This document shows positions 22,701-34,473 of a stretch of 64,000 nucleotides of DNA, piece after piece. The translations under genes were made by a program, and so were the position numbers. The DNA lies in the NCBI GenBank assembly GCA_031002005.1, contig CM061919.1, positions 18,485,687 to 18,549,686 on the forward strand, in the 5' to 3' direction. This stretch comes from Vandiemenella viatica (taxonomy: Eukaryota; Arthropoda; Insecta; Orthoptera; Morabidae). The notes under the pieces were generated by a model that saw only the letters and a list, made by a program, of their open reading frames with translations, was not told the DNA's origin and searched no databases. The stretch's first letter is position 1. Every line of letters begins with the position of its first letter.

Positions 22701-23540
22701 AGTTACTAGGAAGCCGAAAGATAAGTATAAAATTCACTAGGCAGTTCCTCGTAGTTTGTCGAATTTGAACATATCTGTATTTAGATTAGACATGTATTCA
22801 CCGACATATGAATACAGCAGCCAACAATACAAGTTATAAGTGATTTGGCGTTCTCACAAAGTAACAAACAGTTCAATTAATATGTCTACAGTAGACAGAA
22901 ACACTAATTCATTTCTTTGTCTTTCTCTCCTAAGGCCTCATATCGGCTTTACCTATGTTTCTTTTATAAATAATGTTTCATCCTCTCAGTAAACTTGTGA
23001 TCAAATTATTTTCAAAGACTAATTCTGTTTCAGAAAAAAAAAGAATCATAATCTGTTTTCGACGCCGGGAAGTGGCTTTAGGACAATGCACCTACAGATG
23101 ACAAGTGCTGGAATCCCGAAGAAGAACTTGGCGATGCTTTCTTGCTTGCTCCTCGCAAACAGATTTTCCCACGTCTTTTGTAATTCCTTGTTTCCTTTCT
23201 TATTACGAAACTGATGGTATTTTCTCGCCAGCGATTTCATTTAACTCATTAAAACTTGAAATTACATTAAATTAGCTGGCGCATGCAAATCTATTAGCAC
23301 TCAGTATAATTAAACATGTGCGATTTTAGAATAGGATCCTATAGTAACGTTGATATTAATACACTTAATGATGTTGTTACAAAGTAATATCTTTTGGAAC
23401 ACTGGTACGAAAACTAAGTGAAAATGCTATTAAACACACGAACTACTTCTCAAAAAAATTCTGGTATCCCGTGCTGACATTGCGGCATGCCCGGTAGGTG
23501 GCATGGAAATCGACATAGTATAGACGGCGCTGGCATCAGG
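22701..23540. other. No gene recognised
   Basis: AT-rich sequence with chance frames only. Confidence 0.4.
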
Positions 23541-23685
23541 CCAACCAGCGCCACCACATCACAGTTTCGGCCACGGCCAATCGGAGCCGACCCGGCACGG
23601 ATATAAATAAGCCAGCGCAGCTCCACTCATCATCACCATTCGAGTGTGTGCTGCTAAGCTTGACGCACGCACTTCGAACGTTAAG

Positions 23686-24036
23686 ATGTCGTCCGCTCCT
23701 TGCATTGAGCTTATTTCAAACTTCCGAGGAAGCGAGTACACAAATGCAATCCATGCCTTCCCACTTGAACGGTGGGAAGCTCGTCTTGCGCCTGGCAACG
23801 CTGTTTGGGAGGTATTCGTCAGTGTCAAGTTGGGCGAAGCTATATACAAATGGCGAATACCAACCGACAGCTTCAGCAGTTTTAAGCAAACTTTGACAGA
23901 CCCATTTATGGTGCCAAGCATGCTGACGCGTCAGCTACTGACGCCAAGCATAGAGACGCACGTATCACGTGCCCTCTTATTTTTGCGGAGGGCTTTACTG
24001 AAGCTTCCTACCTCCAAGAAGCCACGCAGCGTCTGA
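23686..24036 (+). pseudogene. Upstream gag reading frame (N-terminal part)
   Basis: Starts MSSAPCIELISNFRGSEY and ends in TGA at 24034-24036, overlapping the ATG of the next frame as TGATG. The downstream frame stays open upstream of its ATG and encodes plausible protein (RITCPLIFAEGF, TEASYLQEATQRL). I therefore think a frameshift near 23900 split a single gag gene, rather than there being two true genes. Translational coupling at TGATG is the alternative. No family recognised for this N-terminal piece. Confidence 0.5.
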
Positions 24037-25160
24037 TGTCACCTGCTTCCCCAACATCAGAGCGCTCAGCGGAACCGGCAGATGGCAGCACTGGCCAAAC
24101 CAACGACGGCAAGAGCGACAGCTCCGTTGACTGCAGCGACGGAGAGGAGCCCACCGTCGAGGGCCCAGTGCAGCAGCTGGTCGTCTACACTACCAGCAAC
24201 ATCGACGCCCTGTCCCTTAAAATTTGGGAAGAAACAGAACTAGCAATCTACACCTGGCCTGTCGCTGGCGGGCTTTTGGTCAGCTGCTCGTGCCCCTCTG
24301 ACTACGCCGTGGTCACCAAACTGCTGGAAAGCAGAGATCTACGCTTTGCCATCAAGCAAGCTGGCAAACCACGTCGCCTGGTAGTCCGTGGACTGCCAGA
24401 AACCACCACTAGCGAGGAAGTCACCAAGGGCTTCGCGGAGCTCGGAGTTGCCGTGCGGGATGTGAACCCCATGGTGAAGCCGGGCACCGAGGAGCGACTG
24501 CCCCTCGTAGCCTTCACGGCGGACCCGCCAGCCACTGCGGCCCTCCAGGTGAAGACGCTACTCGGCACGGAAGTACGTGTCGAGCCCAAGAAGCGCCCAC
24601 CTGCTGCACTGCAGCAATGCTTTCGCTGCCAAAGATTCTCTCACCAGGCGAAAGACTGCAAATCGGCGGAACGTTGTGTTCGTTGTGGGAGGGAACACAG
24701 CGTTAAAAAATGCAGCCTTCCTCGAGATGCAACACCAACGTGCGCCAACTGCGGGGAAGCGCATTCCAGCGCATACGCCGGCTGCAAAGCAAGACGAAAC
24801 CTGCGAAAGCAGGCAGCCAAGCAACGACGGCTCCGTACGCAGTCCGCTACGGTCCCTGGGTCAGCAGCGCCAGACGGGAAGAGGCGCGCGCAGCGCCCTC
24901 CCCACCACCGCACCACGGACGACAGCGCTACCAACACCAGGCAGCGCGCGCAGCGGCACCCCCACCACAGCGCCCGGCCCAGCTCGCATACGGACCAGGG
25001 CGCTCCCAGCAGAAGCAGAGCGGTCACAGGCCGCAGCGGACGCTCGCCGCCACGGCGGGCTCCCAGCCAAGCTACAGGCGGCCATGCAGCCGTCCTTCAA
25101 GAACTTGTACGAGCTGTGTCACACCTGACGCAGCTGGTGGCCAACATCAAGCCGTATTAG
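24036..25160 (+). CDS. Gag-like nucleic-acid-binding protein of a non-LTR element
   Basis: A frame of 374 codons. The N-terminal third is acidic and Ser-rich. The middle (LRFAIKQAGKPRRLVVRGLP to about residue 180) resembles the PRE_C2HC region of jockey-type ORF1. Around residues 190-240 come three zinc knuckles: CFRCQRFSHQAKDC, CVRCGREHSVKKC and CANCGEAHSSAYAGC. The C-terminus is Arg/Pro/Ser/His-rich, as in RNA-packaging proteins. Role by family: coats the element RNA. No stop interrupts it. Codon use is GC-rich, unlike the AT-rich surroundings. Confidence 0.8.
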   Translation: MSPASPTSERSAEPADGSTGQTNDGKSDSSVDCSDGEEPTVEGPVQQLVVYTTSNIDALSLKIWEETELAIYTWPVAGGLLVSCSCPSDYAVVTKLLESRDLRFAIKQAGKPRRLVVRGLPETTTSEEVTKGFAELGVAVRDVNPMVKPGTEERLPLVAFTADPPATAALQVKTLLGTEVRVEPKKRPPAALQQCFRCQRFSHQAKDCKSAERCVRCGREHSVKKCSLPRDATPTCANCGEAHSSAYAGCKARRNLRKQAAKQRRLRTQSATVPGSAAPDGKRRAQRPPHHRTTDDSATNTRQRAQRHPHHSARPSSHTDQGAPSRSRAVTGRSGRSPPRRAPSQATGGHAAVLQELVRAVSHLTQLVANIKPY

Positions 25161-25616
25161 ATCCTCACCGCCTCCCCTACTGGACCCGAGCCTAGCCCGA
25201 CCTTCGCCAAATTAATTTCCATCAAATTAAGCAAAAGGACGGAGGGGCAGGAAATGCCCAAAGCGTCCAGTGTCACCACGGCTCGCCGTGGGGGCACAAA
25301 CCTCCAGTCGACGACGACACTCATCATCACTACTAGAGAGGAACTAGATGCTCTTTAACGACGCATGCAGTTTTCACTTTGAGCTTGTGTTCTTTGATCG
25401 CCGCTTTTGTGTTTTCGCTCGCAGCGTGCGGCAGTCTGGATTTCTCGCTGTAGGGTCCCTCCCTGCCCGAGTTAGTAGGGAATTACCGCCACACGGCCCT
25501 CTCCCGCTGGGAGAGGAACCCCCTGGCGTGAGTTTTAGGGTTGTCACTGGTCCTTGGAACCTAGCGGTGATAACACGGGGCCAGTACAACACTCCCGCTA
25601 GGTACCAGCAGCAACA

Positions 25617-27227
25617 ATGGACAACAATGGTGATGTTCTTCAATCTTCTGCAGACGCTCCTGCACATCCCACCTCACCGGAAGCCACCTCTTCCTCACAG
25701 ATAGCTGAGCTGACTATCATAGCAGAAGACCAAGTCAATGTACCAACTCTGCAGCTTGCAGAAAATGAAAAAATGGACACAACTCAGTTTGATTCAAGTA
25801 TGCTTGCAATCTTAGAGGATCATGGATCTCGAGCCTCCAAGAGAAGCATCACACCACCAGCAGGAGGAAAAGCTAAGCTCTTTAGAAAGGAACAAAGAGC
25901 TCTCAACAACAATGCCAACAATACAGGAGTCAGTGTTCCAGCATCAAAGTTCACCCTGGCACACAGAGACAAAAGAACTGCCAAAAAGGGAGCCCAAACT
26001 GCACTATCAGGTAGTGGCAAAAAGAATTTTTCCCAAAATAACCGCAACGCAAAGAGGGTTCTGGCTCAGCCCGACGGAGAAGGCTTTGTGCTGGCTGATC
26101 GTACCAGTAAGCCCCCACCATCCCTAGATCCAGCCTCCATAGAGGTTAGCAACTCGTTTGACCTACTAACCCAGGATGAACCCACAGAAGAGCAACAGCA
26201 GCAGCAGCAGCAATGCCAGCATCAACACCAACAGCTGCAGCAACAACAACAGCAGCAACCCATTAACCGACCAGCACATGCAAAATCACAGCTTCCACCT
26301 ATAGTGGTCCAGTACCCAACCACCTATAAGGATCTGTACCAGCTGATTAAAAGGGTACTACAGGAACACCCGTTCCAAGTAAAGACAGCTGGAGGGGACA
26401 AGGTCAAGCTCACCCTCAACTCCACGTCCGACTACCTGGAGGTCACCGCAGCATTACAACGGAAAGGAATACCATACTACACCTTTCCTTCTGCTGCAGA
26501 AAAGTTGCTGAAGGCCGTAATTCGAGGGATGCCGTCAAACATGCCTACCTCTGACATCAAGGAGGAACTTGAAGAACTTGGCCTAGATATCCGCTCGGTC
26601 AGCCAGCTCAAGAGGCCCGGGAGCTCCGACCCCATGCCACTATTCCTGGTGGTCCTACCAGACAGGCCCCAGAATAAAGGGATATTTCAAATGGACAACT
26701 TAATGTCCCTAAAAATCTCAGTGGAGAAACTGAGAGCATCAAATGGCCCAGTGCAGTGCTACAACTGCCAGTCTCTAGGGCACGTTGCTAAACACTGCAG
26801 CATGGCACCTAAATGTGTGAAATGCGCTGGCGCACATCTTTCCAATGATTGCGCACTCAAAAAAGGAGAGGGCAGCCCAAAGTGTGCCAACTGCAACGGC
26901 CAACACGTGGCCAGCTACAAAGGATGTGAAGCCTACAAGCGTGCCCGCGCCCGCCAACGGGACGCAGCTGCAGAACAGGCCGCTGCAGCTCAGAAGAAAC
27001 GTGAAGAAACGCAGCAGGACAGCGGCGCGCCGAAGAAACTACTACCGGCCAAACCACGCTACAACAGATCGCGCAAACCAAACCGCCACAGGGCAATAAG
27101 CCCACTCAACCCAAGCGCACCGAGGCTCCAAAACGCCAGCTCCAAGGGATCAAGACCCAAGGCCCCAGCAAGAAGAAGAACACCAACGCAAACCAGAAAA
27201 GCAAGACAACCTCCTACGCGGAAGTAA
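25617..27227 (+). CDS. Jockey-like ORF1 (gag), 3' end frameshifted
   Basis: A frame of 536 codons starting MDNNGDVLQSS. It has a Gln-rich run at about residues 190-215 and a PRE_C2HC-like region (RGMPSNMPTSDIKEELEELG) at about 300-380. Knuckles CYNCQSLGHVAKHC, CVKCAGAHLSNDC and CANCNGQHVASYKGC lie at about 380-440, then a Lys/Arg-rich tail. Downstream, other frames still encode a typical gag end (ERLLDIVGTLLTMLTTLIAK), so the present stop is premature and the original ORF ran to about 27510. Role by family: RNA-binding coat and targeting. Confidence 0.82.
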   Translation: MDNNGDVLQSSADAPAHPTSPEATSSSQIAELTIIAEDQVNVPTLQLAENEKMDTTQFDSSMLAILEDHGSRASKRSITPPAGGKAKLFRKEQRALNNNANNTGVSVPASKFTLAHRDKRTAKKGAQTALSGSGKKNFSQNNRNAKRVLAQPDGEGFVLADRTSKPPPSLDPASIEVSNSFDLLTQDEPTEEQQQQQQQCQHQHQQLQQQQQQQPINRPAHAKSQLPPIVVQYPTTYKDLYQLIKRVLQEHPFQVKTAGGDKVKLTLNSTSDYLEVTAALQRKGIPYYTFPSAAEKLLKAVIRGMPSNMPTSDIKEELEELGLDIRSVSQLKRPGSSDPMPLFLVVLPDRPQNKGIFQMDNLMSLKISVEKLRASNGPVQCYNCQSLGHVAKHCSMAPKCVKCAGAHLSNDCALKKGEGSPKCANCNGQHVASYKGCEAYKRARARQRDAAAEQAAAAQKKREETQQDSGAPKKLLPAKPRYNRSRKPNRHRAISPLNPSAPRLQNASSKGSRPKAPARRRTPTQTRKARQPPTRK

Positions 27228-27449
27228 CTACTGGTCAAGCCCAGGCACCAAGAGAACCAAACCAGTCAAGGGAGACTCGACCACACAGCCAGGACATTGC
27301 CACCACCTACCTAATCAACATCCCGCGCAGAACAATGGCACAGGTGGAATGGAACGCCTACTAGACATAGTGGGAACTCTCCTTACAATGCTGACTACGC
27401 TGATTGCCAAGTTTGACCAACTCACAACGGACATCAAATCCGCGGTAAT

Positions 27450-28160
27450 GACGGCACACAGAGCCGATCCCTCACAGAATGCTCCAACCCAATCATGGAC
27501 AGAGTCCGCATAGAGGGACTAACCTCTCTGCGTATGGAATGCAGACGGCATTCATCAACAACTAGGTGAGTTTCGGCAGTTTCTTGCGGGATGAGAACAT
27601 CGACATCTGTCTGGTAGCCGAAACCCACCTCAAACCTGGCCTCAGGGCAAATGTAGCCAACTATCAATGTTACCGCTGGGATAGACCAACCGCGGGTGGT
27701 GGAGTGGCTATTTACGTGAAAAGAGGGATACCACATCACGAAATCCACACCCCTCCTATGCAGCTACTAGAGTCCACTGCAATTGAAATAGCGACCACCA
27801 CGGGGCCCGTAACCATAATTGCAGTATACAGACCACCTAGAAGAACACCTTTCGAAGATGACTTCCGGCAATTACTCAATATCAGGGTAAACTCCTGATC
27901 GGAGGGATCTCAACGCCAAGCATCCCACCTGGAATTCGCGCATCACCAACGCGGATGGCAACCAATTATACCGGCTGTGCATCCGACACAATCTGCAGAC
28001 CTGGGGGCCGGATGAACCAACCCATCACCCGTGGAGCGGAAATCGCCCTGACGTTCTGGACATGGCCATAACTCGAGGTATCAACGGACTCGTAGCTGCA
28101 CGAACGATGAACTACCTCTCTTCAGACCACTCACCAGTCTTAATAGGACATTGACATCGG
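27450..28160 (+). pseudogene. Jockey-like endonuclease domain, frameshifted
   Basis: Pieces in different frames together cover the AP-type endonuclease: NADGIHQQLGEFRQF, ENIDICLVAETHLKPG (catalytic Glu), VTIIAVYRPPRR, then NAKHPTWNSRITNADGNQL and SSDHSPVLIG (catalytic Asp-His). At least two frameshifts are needed, near 27575 and 27885. The readable part at 27566-27898 is one frame of this. Function by family: nicks the target DNA for priming. Confidence 0.78.
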
Positions 28161-28598
28161 CCAGTGGACACCAGCTACACCAAATCAGCCAAACTACAAT
28201 AGAACAAATTGGGAGCGGTTCCGCGAAGAGGTCACCGAATGTCTCCAACACCTGCAGCCTATTGAAGACAGAAGAATTGAGAATGCCATAAAACAATTCT
28301 CCACATCAATAGTTGACGCAGCTAATTCAAACACGCCACCACCAGCAACAAGGCCACAGTCAAGGCAACTCCCACCACAACTTCTCGCACAGATCCGGCA
28401 TAAGAACAGAGTGGCCAAGGAATGGCGTCAAACCAGCCACCCGGAAACTAGACGTCTGTTAAATCGCCTGCAGCGCGAACTAAAGCGGACCTACAGGCAC
28501 ACCGTAACAGGGAGTGGGAAGCACGCCTAGCCACACTCAATGTAAGCGATGGAAATCTCTAGTCAGCAACCAGACACTTCACCAAACGACGCAAGCGT

Positions 28599-30188
28599 AT
28601 GCCTCCGCTCCACGGTGAAAGGGGCTTGGTATACAGCAACGAGGATAAAGCCAACGCCCTCGCAGACCACTTCGAAAAACAGTTCCGGCCAGCCCAGGAT
28701 GACGATGAAGACGAGTCCGCCAACATCAGGAGGAGATTAGCACGCTATTTAGCCGCTGAGGATGACGGGTACGTGTTCGAGGAGATCTCGACGGAAGAAG
28801 TAAGAAGATCAATTGCTCGACTCAACCCAAAGAAGGCTCCCGGGAAAGACAATCTGGGGAACAGGCTAATCAGGAACCTAATACCATCGGCGGTTCAACA
28901 CATCACCGCACTGTTCAACGCCATACTCCGCACACAACACTACCCCAGGTGTTGGAAAGAAGCTACTGTGGTAGGCGTACCCAAGCCAGGGAAGAATGAC
29001 ATCTTCCTACAGAACTATAGGCCAATTAGCCTGCTTCCCTCACTGAGCAAGGTCTTCGAGCGGCTTCTTCTGAAACGTCTTCAAGCCCACATCTCATCCG
29101 AGAATATTATACCACAGTTCCAGTTCGGCTTCCAGAAGAAACATTCCGCCACCCAGCAAGTGCTACGCATAGTCGAACACGCTACGACGACTTTCAACCG
29201 TCGAGGCTACTGCCCACTCGTCCTGTTGGACGTAGCACGAGCCTTCGACTCCGTATGGCACAGAGGTCTCCTCTATAAAATGTACACCCAGGGTATCCCC
29301 GGCCCGATTGTGAAACTGACCCGGAGCTACATCACCGGCAGGTCCTTCCGAGTGAGGGTCGGAAATGACCTGTCAACACGCCGGCCAATTAACGCAGGGG
29401 TACCGCAAGGGTCGGTGCTTGGACCTGTGCTTTATAATCTCTACACTTCAGACATCCCAGCACCACCAAACGTAAGAACCGCGCTGTACGCAGACGACAC
29501 AGCCTTCTACACGTCTTGCAGAAGCAAAGCTGCGGCCATACGGAGGCTGCAACAGGTTCTCCAACAAACAGAGGCATGGGCCAGAAGATGGCGGATTACC
29601 ATTCATCCTGCCAAAACGCAAGCAATCATGCTGACCAGGCGCTTGGGGAAGCGGAACCGGCGGCAGGAGCCTACACCAAAGCTACGCCTAAATGGTGAAG
29701 ACATCAGCTGGTTGAAGACTGTCAAATACCTCGGTGTAACACTAGACTCCAGACTAACATGGAGAAAACACATCGAGGACCTCAGACTAAAAGTCGCAGC
29801 CAGGATGAGGGAGTTGTACCCGGTCCTCAACAGGGACAGCTCTCTCGCAGCCAGCACCGGGGTCACCATATTTTGCAGCCTCATCAGACCGATTATGGAG
29901 TATGCGTGCCCTGCCTGGGGTTACGTCTCCAAGTCTGCCTTGAGTCGCCTGCAGACAATGCAAAATCGTTCTCTTCGACGCGCACTCCATGTGTGTAATC
30001 GGTTTCCGACAGTCGACCTGCACAAAGCCACAGGTATTCCAACCCTGAAGGACAGGATTGTTCAGCTAACAAAAACGTTCTACAGGGCCTCACGCACATC
30101 AACAAACCCGCTCATATCTAACCTAGGGCAATATGACAACTCACAGGACAAACATAAAAGACCTCTATCAATACTAACAAGTAATTAA
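28599..30188 (+). pseudogene. Jockey-like reverse transcriptase
   Basis: An open frame of 529 codons. PISLLPSLSKVFERLL precedes motif A (LVLLDVARAFDSV, about residue 210). Motif B is GVPQGSVLGPVLYNLYTSDI and motif C is ALYADDTAFYTS (about residue 296); KTVKYLGVTLDSRLTWRKHI follows. All catalytic Asp residues are present. The ATG at 28599 is not the true start: the same frame continues upstream past a TAG at 28560-28562 (WEARLATLNVSDGNL before it), and a frameshift lies near 28475. Role by family: target-primed reverse transcription. Confidence 0.85.
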
Positions 30189-30240
30189 ATAAAACACAGA
30201 GCAAAAGAAACGACACACCAAAAGTAAATGTATCCCTAAT

Positions 30241-30479
30241 GCAAAGTTGAAGGAAATGTCTACGACAAAACCTTCTATCTTAAACTGCTTAAAAACGAAA
30301 TAAGCAGCAAATGCTCTGGTGTGTGTGTGTTAGAGATGCGAGAGCAGGGACTAGTGCAGGCAGCCTATGTGACCGGGTGCGCGCTGAGTCACAGTTGCTT
30401 TCTCCTGTTGACAGTGAAAATACATGCTAACAATGTTTAAGACATCTCGTACCGTTGATGCGAGAGGCCTTATTGGAAA
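30241..30479. other. No feature recognised between two LINEs
   Basis: Spacer with a short TGTGTGTGTG run near 30320. Could be the decayed 5' part of the RTE element. Confidence 0.35.
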
Positions 30480-31540
30480 TGTAGATTAAAAAAGTTATAA
30501 AAGGGAGATGGAACGATTTAATCTTTGGGATTACTGAGATTAATTGGATAGATACAGAGAATTTCTAATCTAAGTAACACAGAATAACTAACACAAAATC
30601 TTTGAGTGGTGGCAAAATTGTGGGATTTGTAATGAACAAGAGAGTTATTATGAACAGTTTAGTAACAAGATTATTTTGATGTGGGTAGAAACTAAACCAG
30701 TTACAACTACGTTATTACAACGTTACAGGAAGAAGATGAAGAAATTGAGAAAATATATGATGAAAATGAAGAATTAATCTAATATGAGAAGGGATAGGAA
30801 AAACTAATAATGAGATATTTGCAGAACTTTTGAAGTTCCTGGGAGAAGAAGAAATCCAAAGTTTATTCAGACTGATACCAAACAATTACGAAACGGGAGA
30901 GATTCTAACTGATTTAATAAAAGTATCATAATCACACTTCCGAAGAAAGTAGAAGCCGACAACTGTGAGAATTTGGCACTATCAGTCTAACATCAAATGC
31001 TTCAAAATTATTAACCTTGATAATATAGAGAATATTAGAAAGGATTGGAGATAGTAGGCTAAGATCAGTTTGGGCATAGAAAAAATTCCGGTGCAAGGGA
31101 AGCAATTCTCGTTCTAAGATTAATGCTTGAGTGGCGGATGAAAAAAAAAAACAGAGATACTTTTATGATATTTGCTGATTTAAAAAAGCTTTAGATAATA
31201 TGAGATGGTATAGGATACTCAAAATTTTAAAGAAATCAGGTATAAAATGTGGAAATATAAGAGTTTGTAATCTATATAAGAATCGAGTGGCTATAATAAA
31301 AGTATAGAATAAAATTAACAAGGACGTCTATTTCAGCCAATATTCAGCTTGCATGCAGAGGAAGCAATAAAGGAAGTAAAAGGAACAGTTGAATGTTGTA
31401 TCAGAGTTCAAGGAGAATAAATCAGTATGCTACGATTTGCTGATGACATTGTCGTTTTAGCAGAACAGACTGAGGAGCTTGGGAAGGATGAATTTGGGCA
31501 GAACATAAACTAAAGCAAGAAGAAATGATGAAAGGTAGCA
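30480..31540 (+). pseudogene. RTE-type LINE, 5' part, heavily decayed
   Basis: Frames joined by eye show endonuclease pieces (WNDLIFGITEINWIDTENF, VGFVMNKRVIMNSL). Decayed RT follows: LTSNASKLLTLI, KEQ-type loop sequence, then LRFADDIVVLAEQTEEL (FADD, about 31433-31480). Stops and frameshifts are frequent, so this is the oldest LINE here. It is cut at 31541-31547 by the CR1 insertion and resumes at 35463. Confidence 0.75.
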
Positions 31541-31620
31541 TAAATGATCTACATCTACATCTACATATATACTCTGCAATTCACAAAATTGTGGGTGGCA
31601 GAGGGTGCTCAGCACCAAAT

Positions 31621-34473
31621 CTAATCTCTTTGTTGTGCTTTCCAATCCCTAATGGTACGAGGAAAAAAAGAATTCATATACGAATCATTGCGGCACCTTA
31701 TTTCTCTAATCTTATCTTTCCTATCATTCCGGCTCAAATAGGTTGGTGGACGAAGTATTTCACTACACTCAAAAGTGAAAGTGGGAGTACACATGTTTAC
31801 CAATAAGTTTATACGAAACGTGCGTCGTCTATCTACCAGAGACTCCCAGCCTAGTATACGAATCAGTTCTGTGACGCTTTCATAAGGACTGTAGCAAGCG
31901 GTCACGAATCGAGCGGCTCTTCTCTGTACTTTCTCTATACTTTCGATCAACCCCTTACGAAACGGATCCCAAATGGCACAACAATAATCCAAATGTGGAC
32001 GCACAAGAGATTTGTACGCTATCTCCTTTGTTTGTTCATTACAATTTTTTAATATTCGACCTATGAATCGCAGCCTAGAATTTGCTTTACCTACTAACGA
32101 ATTAATGTGTAAGTTCCATTTCATGTTCCTTTGTACTGTTACTCCCAAATATTTCATAGAATCGACCATATCAATAACTGAATTGTTTAACTCGTATTTC
32201 TGAACAATTGGATTCTTTTTGTTAGTTATGCTCATTGTCTTGCACTTTTTACAATTTAGCGTAAGTTGCCACTCAGCGAACCATGCCAAAATAATATCCA
32301 GATCACGCTGAATTGCTAAGCAATCGGCCAAATTCCTTACTTCCCTATAAATAACCGCATCATCAGCAAACAATCTAAAAAGGCTTTTCACTTTGTCTCC
32401 GAGATCGTTTATAAAAATTAAGAAAAGAAGTGGTCCTATTACACTTCCTTGAGGCACCCCCGATGTAACCACTAGATTAGAAGAACTTTCTCCTTCAACG
32501 ACGACATACTGCGACCGACCAGTTAGAAAACCCTTTATCCATTCACAAAACTGTTCCGATATACCGTACGCTCGTAGCTTCTCTAAAAGGCGGTTGTGTG
32601 GCACAGAGTCAAAGGATATCTGAAAATCTAAAAAAATGGCATCTACTTGTGTACCTACATCAGTAACTTTCATTACGTCGTGTGTAAATAGGACCAGCTG
32701 TGTGTCACATGATATTTTCTTCCGAAATCCGTGTTGATTTGTTGTAAGCAAATTATTATCGTCTAGAAATTTCATAATGTTCGAGCATATAATATGCTCG
32801 ATAACTCTACTACAAACAGATGTTATAGATATTGGACGATAGTTTCCAGGATCACTTTGATCACCTTTCTTCAAAATCGGAGTTACTTGCGCGATTTTCC
32901 AGTCTGAAGGTACTTTTCGCTCTTCTAATGATTTACTGAATATATCAGACAGAAATGGCCCGATTTCCGCCGCATATTCTGAAAATACTCTTACTAGAAT
33001 TCCATCTGGGCCCAGTTCTTTCCCCCACTTCAGGAGCTCTAATTGCTTTATGATACCTGCAGTATCTATTCGTAATGATTCCATCACCAACTCGACACGG
33101 CGTGGTAAAACGGGAACACTATCCTTATTTTCATCAGTAAATGAATTTTTGAATACATTATTTAGTACGTTAGCTTTATCGCGGCTTTCATTAACCTCTG
33201 AACCTTCACGAATTAGTGCTGGAATATTGCTATTGGTACAATTGACTTTTCGTACATACGACCAAAATTTCTTTGGGTTTTCTGTGAGACTCTTAGAGAG
33301 AGAGTTGGAATGAAAATCGTTGAAGGCCTCACACATTACATTCTTAATACGTCCTCTTAACTCAGCTAAGGTTTCTAAATCGCTGCGACAACCCTTACTT
33401 CTTGAGCGTGCGTGTATCCTCCATTGTTTTTTGAGTAATCTTTTGACTTCGCATGTGCACCACGGTGGATCATCCTCCCCATTTATTATCCGCTTCGGTA
33501 TATGTATATCTATACCTTCCCTGACTATTCGTATAAATCGATGTCACATCTCTTCAACGGTGTCCTTTTTTGACTTGAAGATATGGTAATTATTCCTCAG
33601 GTAGGTTCTAAAACACTCGTTAGAGGCCTTACTGAATTAGTATACAATCCGCCCTTTTCTCCTTTTTCGCTTGGTCATTAGTCTGATATTTGCAATTACC
33701 ACCTTGTGATTGATTATACCTGTAGTCGTTGAAATTTCGGTGAATAATTCTGGCCTGTTGGTAACCGGCAGATCTAAAATGTTTTCGCTACCGTTATGAC
33801 ACCGCGTAGGTTCATTAACTAGCTGCTCGAGATGATTACCTGACAACAAATCGAGAATTACTTCAGAAGCTGCCTTATCCCTGCTACCTGTAATGTGAAC
33901 GTAATTACGCCAGTCAATATAAGGCAGATTGAAGTCGCCTCCTAGAATCGTAGCATGATCCTGAAAACGGCTAGCTATACTGTTTACATTATTTCTTAAC
34001 TCCTCGTTGATAGCTATGTCGGAATCGGGTGGACGGTTGAAGGCGCCTATGATGAGTTTTGACACAGCAACTTTGCGTTTAATCCATATGATTTCACAGA
34101 TCGTATCGACTTCTATTTCATTACATGGGAGAGATTTACTCACAGCTATAAATACCCCACCTACATGATAATGTAATCTGTCTTTTCGAAAAACATTCAT
34201 GCTATCTTTAAAAATTTCGGCGGAACTTATTTCCGGTTTTAGCCAACTTTCTGTACCGATAACGATATCCGCTTCTGTGCTACAAATAATGCTATCAAGT
34301 TCCGGTTGTTTGTTACAAACGCTTCTACAGTTAATTACGAGAACTTTTAACTGTCGAGATTCTTTTACGCTCCTCCTACATTCCGGTGTTACACCTGATT
34401 GGGTTGCCCGTAACTGTATTTCATGTTTCGGGTCTTCCTCTCTCAGCCTAATAAACCACCAAGTGCATTCCAC
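31621..34473 (-). pseudogene. CR1 ORF2: endonuclease plus reverse transcriptase, two nonsense stops
   Basis: One continuous frame starts MECTWWFIRLREEDPKHEIQ. It is interrupted only by TAA at 33637-33639 and TGA at 33544-33546 and needs no frameshift. Endonuclease signs: LKVLVINCRSVCNKQ, ADIVIGTESWLKPEI (catalytic Glu), TILGGDFNLPYIDWR. RT signs: NYRPISITSVCSRVIEHII, motif A AIFLDFQISFDSV, motif B SGVPQGSVIGPLLFLIF and motif C FRLFADDAVIYRE. The C-terminal part is VQRRAARFVTACYSPYESV. It ends with NSFFPRTIRDWKAQQRD. The catalytic residues survive, so loss of activity is recent. Confidence 0.88.

Larger units (their letters stand above)
23560..25330 (+). mobile_element. Gag-only non-LTR element remnant
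   Basis: GC-rich island with a GGATATAAATAAG TATA-like box at about 23600-23611, a short leader and a gag-type gene with zinc knuckles, but no RT belonging to it. The next element (jockey-like) starts just downstream in the same orientation. Either the pol part was lost, or this is a non-autonomous gag-carrying element. Confidence 0.6.
25360..30240 (+). mobile_element. Jockey-like LINE, nearly full length, inactivated
   Basis: Order: 5' UTR, gag (25617-27227), endonuclease (about 27520-28155), reverse transcriptase (to 30188), then a short 3' UTR with AATAAA. No RNase H domain follows RT, as expected for the jockey clade. Several frameshifts and nonsense changes in gag end, EN and RT start make it non-autonomous now. 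Exact ends and a target duplication could not be fixed. Confidence 0.8.

Noticed and set aside
24302..25128. Several overlapping frames on both strands inside the first gag
   Set aside because: GC-rich coding sequence opens shadow frames. Only the 24036 frame has zinc knuckles.
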